Assembly: GCF_902168175.1 (NCBI RefSeq)
Contig: NZ_CABHOU010000059.1
Span: forward strand, 124,001 to 188,000
DNA from: an uncultured Chitinophaga sp.
GTDB taxonomy: Bacteria > Bacteroidota > Bacteroidia > Chitinophagales > Chitinophagaceae
Length of the DNA stretch: 64,000 bases
Reading direction: 5' to 3'
A program made the position numbers and the translations under genes. This document shows positions 7,452 to 18,654 of this stretch, in pieces. The notes below the pieces were generated by a model. The model was not told the origin of the DNA and made no database searches. It saw only the letters and a program-made list of their open reading frames with translations. Numbering within the stretch: position 1 is the first letter of the stretch; every line of letters starts with the position of its first letter.

Positions 7452-8420
7452 ATGGCGGACAACACCTTTAACACTGGAACGCCCAGCCCTTCCGGACCTG
7501 AAAAACCAAAAAGTAATAGCAAAAACGGTATCATTTATGGCGTACTGATCGCCGCGTTGGTGGGCACATGGGGATACATGTGGTATGCCAATAATAAAAC
7601 GAACGAACAGCTGGTAGCAAAGGACATTACAGTGGATTCACTGACTACGTCCCGCAACGAACTGCAACAGGAATATGAGGCCACTAACGCACGCCTCGAC
7701 GACCTGATTTCAGAAAACAGCCGTATGGACAGCCTGGTTAAAACCAAAGACAAAGAACTGTCTGATATTAAAGCCAGGATATCCACCATCCTTTCTAACA
7801 AAAATGCTACACAGGCAGAATTGGCCGAAGCGCGCAGGCTCATCGAACAGCTTAAATCAAGCGTGGAAAACTACAAAGCCACTATTGAAAGACTGGAAGG
7901 CGAGAAAATCGTGATCGCCGGTGAAAGGGATTATGCACGTAAAGAAAGAGATTCTGTAGGTTCTATTAAGGACAGCCTTAACAGGAAAGTAGATCTGGGT
8001 TCTGTACTGCATGCTTCCAATATCAAACTGGCACCCATCAACCTGAAAAAGAACGGTAAAGAAGTAGAAACTTCTAAAGCCAAACGTGCTGATATGATGC
8101 GCGTTTCTTTCGACCTGGACGATAACCGTATTGCACCAAGCGGTAACAAAGAAATATACGTAGCCATTACTTCTCCCGACGGCGCTCCGCTGGCAGTAGA
8201 AGCACTTGGTTCAGGCAGGTTTACCCTGGAAGACGGTACCGAAAAACTGTACACCGTTAAGAAAAGCGTAAGCTACAGCACCGGTGAAAAACAGCTGGTA
8301 TCGATGGACTGGAAACAGAATTCAGACTTCAAAGTTGGCGACTATTCAGTTGAAATTTACCACGACGGTTATAAAATCGGCGCAGGTAAAGTAACGCTGA
8401 AAAAAGGCGGCATCTTCTAG
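7452..8420 (+). CDS. Membrane-anchored coiled-coil protein of unknown function
   Basis: I do not recognise a named family. The 322-residue protein has a Pro/Ser-rich cytoplasmic start, one membrane helix (about 27-45, 'GIIYGVLIAALVGTWGYMWY') and a long coiled coil (about 55-180, rich in Glu, Lys and Asp heptads). A C-terminal domain of about 130 residues is predicted to be beta-rich ('YVAITSPDGAPLAVEALGSG', 'GDYSVEIYHDGYKIGAGKV'). The layout suggests an inner-membrane protein holding a beta domain away from the membrane. A strong terminator follows. It stands alone between divergent or unrelated genes, so context gives no role. Confidence 0.75.
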   Translation: MADNTFNTGTPSPSGPEKPKSNSKNGIIYGVLIAALVGTWGYMWYANNKTNEQLVAKDITVDSLTTSRNELQQEYEATNARLDDLISENSRMDSLVKTKDKELSDIKARISTILSNKNATQAELAEARRLIEQLKSSVENYKATIERLEGEKIVIAGERDYARKERDSVGSIKDSLNRKVDLGSVLHASNIKLAPINLKKNGKEVETSKAKRADMMRVSFDLDDNRIAPSGNKEIYVAITSPDGAPLAVEALGSGRFTLEDGTEKLYTVKKSVSYSTGEKQLVSMDWKQNSDFKVGDYSVEIYHDGYKIGAGKVTLKKGGIF

Positions 8421-8444
8421 TAAAAATATTATTATGGCAAGCGA

Positions 8445-8483
8445 AAGCAGGCTATCTCTGAACAGGGGTAGCCTGCTTTTTTT
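8445..8483 (+). terminator. Rho-independent terminator after the coiled-coil gene
   Basis: Stem AGCAGGCTA / TAGCCTGCT, loop of 14 nt, then a run of T residues, 25 nt after the stop codon. Confidence 0.88.
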
Positions 8484-8776
8484 ATGGGTTTATTATTTTT
8501 ATCCACATTTCCTGCTGCGCCAATGCAGCACCTAAACCTTCACTGGTGTATACTTTACGACGCCAACCTATCTAGTATACATTGTTAATAAATGGTTATT
8601 GGGATAAATACATATATGAAATAAATAAAAAATAACAATCTTTGTACCGGAATCAGGAGAACCTATGCAGCACCTTAAGTAACTACAATCGGCTCTTAAT
8701 GAAAAGCGTTTACCAGCCATTTTATTAGAAAACCTTATACTCATTGCAAAGTTTCCCATAAACAATTAACCTAAGT
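8484..8776. other. Intergenic region upstream of the response regulator
   Basis: No gene is seen. It is AT-rich and contains GGTGTATACTTTA at 8545-8557, a 13-mer identical to one at 27282-27294. No convincing TTTG-N19-TAnnTTTG promoter was found, although CAATCTTTG near 8637 is a weak -7 candidate. Confidence 0.5.
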
Positions 8777-9169
8777 ATGGATAATACGCCTAAGCTTGTA
8801 TACGTGATAGATGATGATGAGATTTTCCATTTCATTGTGAAGAAGATGTTTGGATTGCAAGGCTGGGATGTTGAGATCACTTCATTTTTATGTGCAGAGG
8901 AAGCTATTGAGGAACTGAATACCGCCCCTTCCGACCTGCCACAACTGATTATACTGGATATGAACATGCAGCGCATGAACGGCTGGGATTTCATAGAAGC
9001 TTACCGCGAATTAAAGCCAGAGTTAAAACAGCAGGTGCCTATCATTATGTGTTCATCCTCCATGAACATTTCCGACATGGAAAAAGTACGCCGCACACCT
9101 GAGTTAAATGCTTATATCACGAAGCCGCTGGACAACTCCAAACTCAAGCTGATTGAGTCTTACCTTTGA
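8777..9169 (+). CDS. Single-domain response regulator (CheY-like receiver)
   Basis: A 130-residue stand-alone receiver domain. It has the acidic pocket 'VIDDDE', the phosphoacceptor Asp in 'LIILDMNMQRMNGW', the switch Ser/Thr region 'IIMCSSSMN' and the conserved Lys in 'YITKPLDNSKL'. There is no output domain, so it would act by protein-protein contact after phosphorylation by a histidine kinase. No kinase is adjacent, making it an orphan. Bacteroidota genomes carry many such short regulators. A terminator follows immediately. Confidence 0.9.
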   Translation: MDNTPKLVYVIDDDEIFHFIVKKMFGLQGWDVEITSFLCAEEAIEELNTAPSDLPQLIILDMNMQRMNGWDFIEAYRELKPELKQQVPIIMCSSSMNISDMEKVRRTPELNAYITKPLDNSKLKLIESYL

Positions 9170-9193
9170 TCTTACACTACAGTTGATGATATA

Positions 9194-9224
9194 AAAAAAG
9201 GAGTTCTTACGAACTCCTTTTTCT
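9194..9224. terminator. Bidirectional terminator between response regulator and ABC-F gene
   Basis: AAAAAAGGAGTTC / GAACTCCTTTTT with a TTAC loop gives a T-run in both directions, serving the two convergent genes. Confidence 0.9.
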
Positions 9225-9245
9225 TTTTATGTATGCCTGGAAATG

Positions 9246-10942
<1,697 letters not shown>

Positions 10943-11012
10943 TTAGTTGGACAAGTAGATGAATAGCATTATTCACTAATACCTAAGCCGTTTACCAGGG
11001 GCCGGTTATAAC

Positions 11013-11834
11013 TTACCACGAATTCTGGGGGGCCAGTTTAGTGCTTACCGGGGCCTTCATACCGTTGGTAATAAGCGCCAGTTGTATCTTCTGGTGCAGG
11101 TCGTAGTACACGTCCCAGTAGTTTTCCATGTCTACAAAGGGCTTAACGGCAATATTCATGAAGTCGCCATCGAAGTCGAGTACCGATACTTCCGGCTCAG
11201 GGTCTTTCTTGATACGCTCGTCCTTTTCCAGTGTTTCCCTGATGATTTCCCTTACCCGCTTAATATCCTCACTGGCGGACATCTTTACGACCAGGTCGAT
11301 GCGCAGGTGACCACTTTTGCTGGCGTTGATGATTGTACCGTTAGATACGGCCCCATTGGGCAGAATAGCCACTTTACCGTCGCCAGTGGTAAGGATGGTG
11401 CTGAATATCTGTATTTCGCTCACAATGCCCGTAATGTTCTGAATCGTCACCAGGTCGCCCACCTTAAATGGTTTAAACAGGAGGATGAGAACACCGCCGG
11501 CCAGGTTGGCGAGGCTGCCCTGTAGCGCCAGACCGACAGCCAAACCGGCTGCAGCAAGAACTGCTGCCATAGACGTGGTATTAAAGCCTATCATACCGGC
11601 GACCGAAATGATCAGCAATATTTTCAATCCAATGCTCACGATACTCTTTAGGAAAGTTTGCAATGAATTATGTGCGTCTCTTCTCGCCATCGCTTTTGTC
11701 ATCATCCGATCGAGCCATCGGATGACGAAGAGGCCTGCTATAAGTACGATGATAGCGCCGATTAACTTAGGTGCAAATTGACTGGCCCATATAACAAGGT
11801 TATTCCAAAACGTTTCTACTTTGTCAATATTCAT
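11013..11834 (-). CDS. Small-conductance mechanosensitive ion channel (MscS family)
   Basis: A 273-residue MscS-type channel, close to the minimal E. coli length. Three membrane segments lie at about 17-40, 62-82 and 90-125. The pore helix reads 'VGLALQGSLANLAGGVLILL', followed by 'FKPFKVGDLV', the hallmark start of the beta domain. The soluble alpha-beta vestibule runs to about 265. Such channels open under membrane tension to release solutes on hypo-osmotic shock. The gene follows ptrB on the same strand but a terminator-like hairpin separates them. Confidence 0.92.
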   Translation of the reverse strand: MNIDKVETFWNNLVIWASQFAPKLIGAIIVLIAGLFVIRWLDRMMTKAMARRDAHNSLQTFLKSIVSIGLKILLIISVAGMIGFNTTSMAAVLAAAGLAVGLALQGSLANLAGGVLILLFKPFKVGDLVTIQNITGIVSEIQIFSTILTTGDGKVAILPNGAVSNGTIINASKSGHLRIDLVVKMSASEDIKRVREIIRETLEKDERIKKDPEPEVSVLDFDGDFMNIAVKPFVDMENYWDVYYDLHQKIQLALITNGMKAPVSTKLAPQNSW

Positions 11835-11956
11835 AATCCGATATGGTTAGTTGCCTTAAAAGAAACAAAGTATGTGCCGGGCGGTGAAAGCAGGCAGGAC
11901 AAGTGTTTTGGTGATCATTTGGCAGTCGTGATGTGTGATTATGGCGACAAACTGGG

Positions 11957-11990
11957 GCAAAAACAAACAGGGGAAGCTATTGCCTCCCCT
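11957..11990 (-). terminator. Terminator downstream of the S9 peptidase gene
   Basis: On the minus strand AGGGGA and TCCCCT form a short stem with a 10-nt loop, followed by TTTGTTTTTG. It lies 21 nt past the stop at 12011. Confidence 0.65.
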
Positions 11991-12010
11991 ATTCTCATAT
12001 CTACTTAAAA

Positions 12011-14155
12011 CTACTTTTCTATACCTTCTAAAAACAACAGGAACCCATACTGGCGGGCAACGTCCTTTAACGCCTTAAAACGCCCGGAAGCGCCGCCATG
12101 ACCGGCCTCCATATTAGTATACATTAAGAGCACGTTCTTATCTGTTTTTAATTCACGCAGCTTGGCTACCCATTTCGCCGGTTCGAAATATTGCACCTGC
12201 GAATCGTGCAGGCCAGTGGTAACAAGCATATTAGGATAGTCTTTCTTTTCTACATTATCATAGGGCGAATAAGACTTCATATACTCGTAACTGTCTTTGT
12301 TCTTAGGGTTACCCCATTCATCAAACTCACCGGTGGTAAGCGGGATGGTTTCATCGAGCATCGTAGTTACCACATCAACAAAAGGAACTGCTGCAATTAC
12401 CCCATGCCAGAGGTCAGGACGCATATTTACCACAGCGCCCATGAGCAATCCACCGGCACTGCCGCCCATGGCGTACAGGTGTTGTTTGGAGGTGTAATTA
12501 TTTTTGAGCAGATACTCCGCACAGTCTATAAAATCGTTGAAGGTGTTTTTCTTTTTAAACATCTTTCCATCTTCGTACCATTGCCTGCCCATTTCTTCGC
12601 CACCACGAATGTGAGCAATGGCATAAGCAAAACCGCGGTTTAACAAACTTAAGCGGGTGGAACTGAAACTGGGTTCCATAGAAGCGCCATAGGAGCCATA
12701 TCCGTACAATAATAATGGCATCTTACCATTCTTCTCAAATCCCTTTTTATATACGATAGAGATGGGCACTTTCACACTATCCCTGGCTATAGCATACACT
12801 CTTTCTGTTACGTATTCCGCGGGATTGTAACCACCCAGTACTTCCTGACGCTTCTTCAGTTCTTTCTTTTCAGCCTCCATATCGTAATCGTAAGTAGAGG
12901 CTGGCGTAGTCATGGAGGAATAACTGTAGCGCAGAATTTTGGTATTAAACTCAGGATTTACCGAAGGATAAGCCACATAGGCCGCTTCCCCAAAATCGAG
13001 GTAGTGTTCCTTTTTATTATTGTCGATAACACGCAGTTGTGTAAGACCGTTTTTCCGTTCGCTGATTACCATATAATCTTTAAACAGCTCAAAGGATTGC
13101 AGCAGTACGTCGGGTCGATGCGGAATGGTTTCTTTCCAGTTATCCCTGGTCGTTTTATCCAGCGGGCACTCCATCATGCGAAAGTTAATAGCGTCCCAGT
13201 TGGTAACGATATAAAACTTATCGTCCTTATGATCGATGGCATACAGCATATCCTTCTGGCGTGGCTGAAATACTTTAAATGCACCATCAGGCTGACTGGC
13301 GTCGAGTATACGGTATTCGTCAGAAAGCGTGCTGCCGCTGCTGATAACGATGTATTTCTGCGACTTCGTTTTATGCACACCGACATCGAACGTTTCATCT
13401 TTCTCGTAATACACCTCTTTATCCGTACTGGCCGGCTGTCCCAGTTTATGTTTGAAGATGCGCTCTTCGCGTAGTGTAACAGGATTTTTACGGGAATAGA
13501 AGATAGTTTTATTATCCGCAGCCCATACAGCACTGCCATCTGTTTCGGGCACCTGGTCGGGCAGTATTTCGCCGGTTTCGAGGTTCTTGATGTACAGGGT
13601 ATATTTACGGCGGCTCACTGTATCTACCCCAAAAGCTGCCAGTTTATTATCAGGGCTGATGTCGAGGCTCGCCACCTGGTAATAGCTATGCCCTGCGGCC
13701 ATTTCATTTACGTTGAGCATTACTTCTTCTGAAGCTTTCAGGTTCTCCTTTTTACGGCAGTAAATCGGGTATTCCTTTCCTTTCTCAAAGCGGGTATAAT
13801 AGAAATAGCCGTTCTCGAAGTAAGGCACACTTTCATCATCTTCCTTAATCCTGGCCTTCATTTCATCGAACAGTTCTTCCTGGAGTTTTTTGGTAGACGA
13901 AAGTACCGTGTCGAGGTATTTGTTTTCGGCGGCCAGGTAGGCCAGCACCTTTTGATTTTCGCGTTCGTTCAGCCAGTAGTAATTATCGATACGTGTGTCG
14001 CCGTGGATAGTCATTTCTTTCGGCACTTTCTCCACTTCAGGCGTTTTAATATCGATCCATGCTTCGTTTATATTCATACTATGCGTCTTTTTTTCAACTT
14101 TAGCCTGGCACCCTATGCAAAACAGGGCGAGGAAACCAATATGGTAATGCTTCAT
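12011..14155 (-). CDS. ptrB: S9A prolyl oligopeptidase family protein (oligopeptidase B-like)
   Basis: A 714-residue serine oligopeptidase. The N-terminus (MKHYHIGFLALFCIGC) resembles a signal peptide with a lipobox-like Cys at 16, so it may be an envelope lipoprotein. The beta-propeller (about 70-430) opens with 'VPKEMTIHGDTRIDNYYWL', typical of oligopeptidase B. The alpha/beta-hydrolase domain has the nucleophile in 'AMGGSAGGLLMGAV', an Asp in 'VTTGLHDSQVQYFEP' and the His in 'NMEAGHGGASGRF'. Oligopeptidase B cleaves short peptides after basic residues. That specificity is inferred from overall likeness. It is not obviously in an operon. Confidence 0.88.
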   Translation of the reverse strand: MKHYHIGFLALFCIGCQAKVEKKTHSMNINEAWIDIKTPEVEKVPKEMTIHGDTRIDNYYWLNERENQKVLAYLAAENKYLDTVLSSTKKLQEELFDEMKARIKEDDESVPYFENGYFYYTRFEKGKEYPIYCRKKENLKASEEVMLNVNEMAAGHSYYQVASLDISPDNKLAAFGVDTVSRRKYTLYIKNLETGEILPDQVPETDGSAVWAADNKTIFYSRKNPVTLREERIFKHKLGQPASTDKEVYYEKDETFDVGVHKTKSQKYIVISSGSTLSDEYRILDASQPDGAFKVFQPRQKDMLYAIDHKDDKFYIVTNWDAINFRMMECPLDKTTRDNWKETIPHRPDVLLQSFELFKDYMVISERKNGLTQLRVIDNNKKEHYLDFGEAAYVAYPSVNPEFNTKILRYSYSSMTTPASTYDYDMEAEKKELKKRQEVLGGYNPAEYVTERVYAIARDSVKVPISIVYKKGFEKNGKMPLLLYGYGSYGASMEPSFSSTRLSLLNRGFAYAIAHIRGGEEMGRQWYEDGKMFKKKNTFNDFIDCAEYLLKNNYTSKQHLYAMGGSAGGLLMGAVVNMRPDLWHGVIAAVPFVDVVTTMLDETIPLTTGEFDEWGNPKNKDSYEYMKSYSPYDNVEKKDYPNMLVTTGLHDSQVQYFEPAKWVAKLRELKTDKNVLLMYTNMEAGHGGASGRFKALKDVARQYGFLLFLEGIEK

Positions 14156-14213
14156 GGCAGGAGTTTTTGGGATGACTAAATATAACGATTTCCGTCCGAT
14201 TACGGGAGGGCAT

Positions 14214-14242
14214 AAAAAAAGCTGCCTTTGCAGGCAGCTTTT
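14214..14242 (-). terminator. Terminator of the sdhCAB operon
   Basis: AAAAGCTGCC / GGCAGCTTTT stem with a 6-nt loop, followed on the minus strand by seven T residues, 18 nt after the sdhB stop. Confidence 0.9.
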
Positions 14243-14259
14243 CTATAATCACGGTTTGT

Positions 14260-15009
14260 TTAGTCTTCTTTGCTAAATCCGGCGCCAATAAACTCGCGGT
14301 TAAGGCGGGCGATATTGGTAAGGGAAATACCTTTAGGACACTCTGCTTCGCAGGCACCAGTGTTGGTACAGCTGCCAAAACCTTCTTTATCCATTTGCGC
14401 TACCATGTTAAGTGCGCGCTCTTTACGTTCTGGCTGCCCCTGTGGCAGCAAAGCCAGCTGGGATACCTTGGCCGAAACGAACAGCATGGCCGAAGAGTTT
14501 TTACAAGCCGCTACGCAGGCACCACAACCGATACAGGCTGCTGCTGCGAAAGCCGCATCTGCATCTGTTTTGTTGATGGGAATAGCGTTAGCGTCTACAG
14601 CGTTGCCCGTATTTACAGAGATGTAACCACCCGCTTCAATGATACGGTCGAACGAGCGACGATCAACCGTAAGATCTTTAATAACAGGGAAAGCACCAGC
14701 TCTCCATGGTTCTACGGTAATAGTATCCCCGTCGTTATAGGCGCGCATATGCAGCTGGCAGGTAGTAGTTTCGTCCCATGGTCCGTGAGCACGGCCATTG
14801 ATATACATGGAGCACATGCCACAGATACCTTCGCGGCAATCGTGGTCAAATGCGACAGGTTCTTTCCCTTCGTTGATCAAGCGCTCGTTGAGAATATCGA
14901 ACAGTTCGAGGAACGACATGTCTTTAGACACATCAGCTACTTGGAAACTTTCGAAATGCCCGGCATCGCTCGCATTTTTCTGGCGCCAAACTTTAAGAGT
15001 AAGATTCAT
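14260..15009 (-). CDS. sdhB: Succinate dehydrogenase/fumarate reductase iron-sulfur subunit
   Basis: A 249-residue electron-transfer subunit of complex II, on the cytoplasmic face of the inner membrane. Three clusters are visible: the 2Fe-2S ligands in 'CREGICGMC' plus a later Cys, a 4Fe-4S motif '[11 protein letters not shown]', and the 3Fe-4S region '[15 protein letters not shown]'. It passes electrons from the FAD of SdhA to the haems and quinone in SdhC. It is the last gene of sdhC-sdhA-sdhB, 69 nt after sdhA, and is followed by a strong terminator. Confidence 0.96.
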   Translation of the reverse strand: MNLTLKVWRQKNASDAGHFESFQVADVSKDMSFLELFDILNERLINEGKEPVAFDHDCREGICGMCSMYINGRAHGPWDETTTCQLHMRAYNDGDTITVEPWRAGAFPVIKDLTVDRRSFDRIIEAGGYISVNTGNAVDANAIPINKTDADAAFAAAACIGCGACVAACKNSSAMLFVSAKVSQLALLPQGQPERKERALNMVAQMDKEGFGSCTNTGACEAECPKGISLTNIARLNREFIGAGFSKED

Positions 15010-15078
15010 AACTTTAATCGTTATTCGTTAATGGCCAGTTGCCCGGCCTGAAATGTTGTTTTCCTTATCAGACCTTAA

Positions 15079-17049
15079 TTACTTGTAGTTACGTTTGCTT
15101 GGATGCACAATTTCGAACACCAGTTCTTCTTTATGCAGTTCGTAATTGCTCTGACCTTTAAATTCCCATGCAGCCACGTAAGCAAAGTTGTCGTCATCGC
15201 GCAGTGCTTCACCTTCATCCGTTGATTCTTCACGGAAGTGGCCACCGCAGGACTCTCTACGATTCAGTGCGTCGATACACATCAGTTCACCCAGTTCCAG
15301 GAAGTCGGCAACACGGCCGGCCTTTTCCAGTTCAGGATTAAACTCGTCGAGCGTACCTGGCACCCGCACATCTTTCCAGAACTCTTCGCGCAGGGCTTTG
15401 ATTTCTTCGATGGCTTCTTTCAGGCCCTGTTCGTTACGGGCCATACCGCATTTATCCCACATAATTTTGCCGAGGGCTTTGTGGAAGTGATCTACGGAGT
15501 GTTTGCCTTTGATATTGATGAATTTTTCCAGTATCGCTTTTGCACTGTTCTCTGCTTCTACGAATGCAGGGTGGTCAGTAGATATTGCTTTAGTCTGGAT
15601 ATCGTCTGCAAGGTAGTTACCGATAGTGTAAGGGATTACGAAGTAACCATCTGCCAGGCCCTGCATCAGTGCAGATGCGCCCAGGCGGTTAGCACCGTGA
15701 TCGGAGAAGTTGGCTTCGCCGAGACAATACAAACCAGGGATAGTGGTCATCAGTTCATAATCTACCCACAGGCCGCCCATGGTATAGTGCACGGCAGGGT
15801 AAATACGCATCGGTGTTTCGTAAGGGTTTTCGCCGGTAATTTTCGCATACATGTCGAACAGGTTACCGTACTTTTCCTTTACTACCTCTTTACCCATGCG
15901 GATAATTTCATCTTTCGGCACGTTCGTAAGACCGCGTTTACCTACTTCGATTTTGCCGTAACGTTCTATCGCTTCCGCATAATCGAGGTACACAGCGAGT
16001 TTGGAAGCCCCCACACCGTAGCCGGCATCGCATCTTTCTTTAGCTGCGCGGGAGGCTACGTCACGTGGAACCAGGTTACCGAAGGCAGGGTACCTTCTTT
16101 CGAGGTAGTAATCCCTTTCGTCTTCAGGAATATCTGAAGCTTTACGATTGTCGTTTTGTTTTTTAGGTACCCAGATGCGGCCGTCGTTACGGAGCGACTC
16201 AGACATCAGCGTAAGCTTAGACTGGTGGTCGCCGGAAACAGGGATACAGGTAGGGTGAATTTGGGTGAAACATGGGTTACCGAAGAAGGCACCTTGTTTG
16301 TGGGCTTTCCAGGCAGCTGTTACGTTAGAACCCATGGCGTTGGTAGACAGGTAGAACACGTTACCATAACCGCCGGTGCAAAGCAATACGGCATGGCCAA
16401 AGTGACGTTCGATTTTACCGCTGATCAGGTCGCGGGCAATGATGCCGCGGGCCTTACCATCTACTTTTACCACTTCCAGCATTTCGTGGCGGCTGTAAAG
16501 TGTTACGTTACCGAGGGCCACCTGGCGCTGCAGGGCCGAGTAGGCACCTAACAACAGCTGCTGACCGGTTTGGCCTGCTGCGTAGAAGGTACGTTGTACC
16601 TGTGTACCACCGAAGGAACGGTTGCTCAGCAATCCGCCATATTCGCGGGCAAAGGGAACACCCTGGGCCACACACTGGTCGATAATAGCGGCACTTACTT
16701 CGGCCAGGCGGTGTACGTTACCTTCACGGGCGCGGTAGTCACCACCTTTTACGGTATCATAAAACAAACGGAACACAGAGTCACCGTCGTTCTGGTAGTT
16801 TTTAGCGGCATTGATACCACCCTGAGCAGCAATACTGTGCGCACGGCGTGGGCTATCCTGGAAATAAAAAGCTTTAACCTTGTAGCCCAGCTCTGCCAGC
16901 GATGCGGCTGCAGATGCACCGGCGAGGCCTGTACCAACCACTATCACTTCAATCTTACGCTTGTTGGCAGGGTTTACCAGCTTAACTGTGCTTTTATATT
17001 TGCTCCATTTAGTTTCGAGCGGACCAGCAGGAATTTTTGCGTTCAACAT
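15079..17049 (-). CDS. sdhA: Succinate dehydrogenase/fumarate reductase flavoprotein subunit
   Basis: A 656-residue FAD-containing catalytic subunit that oxidises succinate to fumarate in the TCA cycle. It has the dinucleotide-binding '[20 protein letters not shown]', the FAD-attachment segment '[17 protein letters not shown]' and the substrate-binding '[13 protein letters not shown]'. '[20 protein letters not shown]' and '[16 protein letters not shown]' follow. The size matches the long Bacteroidota/epsilon-type (B-type) enzyme rather than the shorter E. coli SdhA. It is co-transcribed with sdhC 14 nt upstream and sdhB downstream. Confidence 0.96.
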   Translation of the reverse strand: MLNAKIPAGPLETKWSKYKSTVKLVNPANKRKIEVIVVGTGLAGASAAASLAELGYKVKAFYFQDSPRRAHSIAAQGGINAAKNYQNDGDSVFRLFYDTVKGGDYRAREGNVHRLAEVSAAIIDQCVAQGVPFAREYGGLLSNRSFGGTQVQRTFYAAGQTGQQLLLGAYSALQRQVALGNVTLYSRHEMLEVVKVDGKARGIIARDLISGKIERHFGHAVLLCTGGYGNVFYLSTNAMGSNVTAAWKAHKQGAFFGNPCFTQIHPTCIPVSGDHQSKLTLMSESLRNDGRIWVPKKQNDNRKASDIPEDERDYYLERRYPAFGNLVPRDVASRAAKERCDAGYGVGASKLAVYLDYAEAIERYGKIEVGKRGLTNVPKDEIIRMGKEVVKEKYGNLFDMYAKITGENPYETPMRIYPAVHYTMGGLWVDYELMTTIPGLYCLGEANFSDHGANRLGASALMQGLADGYFVIPYTIGNYLADDIQTKAISTDHPAFVEAENSAKAILEKFINIKGKHSVDHFHKALGKIMWDKCGMARNEQGLKEAIEEIKALREEFWKDVRVPGTLDEFNPELEKAGRVADFLELGELMCIDALNRRESCGGHFREESTDEGEALRDDDNFAYVAAWEFKGQSNYELHKEELVFEIVHPSKRNYK

Positions 17050-17063
17050 ATATCCTTACTTTT

Positions 17064-17753
17064 CTAGTATTGTTTAAAGAAAATAACTACGGGAATCAGG
17101 GCAAAGCCAGCGGGAATAAGGATTCCGAAGAACCAAACACCGATGAAGTTGATGATGCCGTTATATTTTTTATGATTGAGGCCAAAAGTCTGGCAGGCGC
17201 TCTTAAACCCGTGAATGAGGTGAAAAGACAGGCCGATCATGCCTATAACGTAGATGATTACGTTATACTCGTGCGTAAATGCCTGCTGCACCACGAGGTA
17301 CAGGTCTCTGTACTCTTCGGTGCCACCATAACTGGCTGTTGGTACGTCTACCCCATAGTGCATAGCCCACCAGAACTGTGCAAGGTGTACCACCAGGAAG
17401 ATGAACAGGATGCTGCCCATCATCGCCATTTGGCGGCTGAACCAGGAAGATGTTTTGTTACCAGGCTTCACCGCGTACTTGACAGGACGCGCGGCCAGGT
17501 TCTTAAATGTGAGTTGCAGGGCCAGTATGGCATGCAATAAGATAACCACCTTCAGGCCCCAGGCTATAAACTGGATAAGGCCATTGTGGCTCATAAACGT
17601 GGCGTAAGTGTTAAAGGCGTGACCTTCGTCGTTATACAGCAGTGAAATATTGCCCGCAAGGTGGACAATCACAAAGCTGCAAAGGAAAAACCCGGTTGCA
17701 CCCACTAATAACTTCTTACCAATCGAGGTATTAAAGAATTGTGACCATTTCAT
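17064..17753 (-). CDS. sdhC: Succinate dehydrogenase cytochrome b subunit
   Basis: A 229-residue membrane anchor with five predicted helices (about 12-32, 62-82, 105-130, 160-180 and 205-225). It contains histidines suited to two b haems ('VIVHLAG', 'LHAILAL', 'VVHLAQFWWAMHYG', 'SFHLIHG'). A single fused anchor is the B-type complex II arrangement usual in Bacteroidota. It transfers electrons to menaquinone. It is the first gene of the sdhC-sdhA-sdhB operon and has a perfect-consensus promoter upstream. Confidence 0.93.
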   Translation of the reverse strand: MKWSQFFNTSIGKKLLVGATGFFLCSFVIVHLAGNISLLYNDEGHAFNTYATFMSHNGLIQFIAWGLKVVILLHAILALQLTFKNLAARPVKYAVKPGNKTSSWFSRQMAMMGSILFIFLVVHLAQFWWAMHYGVDVPTASYGGTEEYRDLYLVVQQAFTHEYNVIIYVIGMIGLSFHLIHGFKSACQTFGLNHKKYNGIINFIGVWFFGILIPAGFALIPVVIFFKQY

Positions 17754-17807
17754 AAGATAAGTTCTAAGCTCCCTTTAGATAAAAAATGAATATTTGAAAT
17801 GTTCGGG

Positions 17808-17838
17808 CAAATTTAAAGCATGAAAAATTAAAAGCAAA
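17808..17838 (-). promoter_or_regulatory. Bacteroidota-type promoter for sdhCAB
   Basis: On the minus strand TTTG (plus 17835-17838), exactly 19 bp, then TAAATTTG (plus 17808-17815). Full match to the consensus, about 55 bp before the sdhC start. Confidence 0.8.
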
Positions 17839-17926
17839 TGATATTTATCACCAAATGACAGTATAATAACGGGGATAACCGGCTATTGTTCAGGGCCGGC
17901 AACAGGTAAAAGAGACGAAAAAGGGC

Positions 17927-18490
17927 TTATTCGAGCCTTCTCATCATCCAGTTATCTACCAGGTTAAAAAAATGCTGAGGCTGGAAAGTACGCCATTTAG
18001 CCTCGTCCAGCAGGTGAATATAGTTAGTTAACCGCGACCGCTCGAAGTCGTACTGTGTTTGTTGAGGCATGTTTATAGCCACTATCCATCCGCCCTCATC
18101 CTTAATATCATCCCACCATTCTTCGTAATAACAATCGTCGTCGGCAAAGAAATTAAGTACGTTTTCAGTGATGAGGATGAATTTATAGATGCCTTTGGCA
18201 ATCAAAAGGTCAATAATTTCCCGCTTGAGGGTCATGATATTGTTCTCGACCGCATCGTTCCACTCTCCGAGCATTTCGATGATCGCATAGTTATACTGGT
18301 AGTCGGCGATCAATATCTTCATATAAAGATTGGGTGCGCCAAAGTCGTCCCATTGCGGGTGGACATAGTAATTGTATACGGTATTTGAAAACTCAAACTC
18401 GCTATACTCACGCCCATAAAAGGGCGATTGTTCATCTTCTTCGGCGGTGTATAAATGTCGCCAGTTATAAAAAGGTTCTATCTCGTGCAT
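17927..18490 (-). CDS. Conserved-looking hypothetical acidic protein
   Basis: I do not recognise a family. The 187-residue protein is soluble-looking, acidic and unusually rich in aromatic residues (Tyr, Trp, Phe), for example 'EPFYNWRHLYTAEEDEQSPF' and 'DDDCYYEEWWDDIKDEGGW'. There is no signal peptide and no membrane helix. A central stretch 'NYAIIEMLGEWNDAVENNIM' plus 'IIDLLIAKGIYKFILITENV' looks like an alpha/beta fold. Codon use appears like that of its neighbours. It lies between the sdh operon and murQ on the same strand, but about 160 nt from each, so probably in its own unit. Confidence 0.7.
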   Translation of the reverse strand: MHEIEPFYNWRHLYTAEEDEQSPFYGREYSEFEFSNTVYNYYVHPQWDDFGAPNLYMKILIADYQYNYAIIEMLGEWNDAVENNIMTLKREIIDLLIAKGIYKFILITENVLNFFADDDCYYEEWWDDIKDEGGWIVAINMPQQTQYDFERSRLTNYIHLLDEAKWRTFQPQHFFNLVDNWMMRRLE

Positions 18491-18591
18491 ACCTGTAAAT
18501 ACCGGGTTATCAGGGGCAAGTTAAAAAATTATCTGGTATTAAAATTTTTGCTGAAATCGTCTTTTTTCTTTAAAATAATATGGCGAAAGTC

Positions 18592-18632
18592 AAAGTGGCA
18601 TTGCAACGGCGCGAGCCATGCAATGCCACTTT
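18592..18632. terminator. Long perfect 14-bp hairpin downstream of murQ
   Basis: AAAGTGGCATTGCA (18592-18605) and its exact inverse (18619-18632) flank a 13-nt loop. The T-run (TTATTTTTT) lies on the plus-strand side, although the gene it would serve, murQ, is on the minus strand. It may act as a 3'-end stabiliser or a terminator for antisense transcription. Confidence 0.65.
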
Positions 18633-18654
18633 CTTATTTTTTAAACAAACGCTT

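Noticed and set aside
17927-18490. Toxin-immunity or phage gene
   Set aside because: Short and unknown, but there are no partner gene, integrase, repeats or composition shift to support it.
18592-18632. Small RNA gene
   Set aside because: Only a single perfect hairpin with a T-run is seen. No promoter of the local consensus precedes it, so a terminator or 3'-end structure is simpler.
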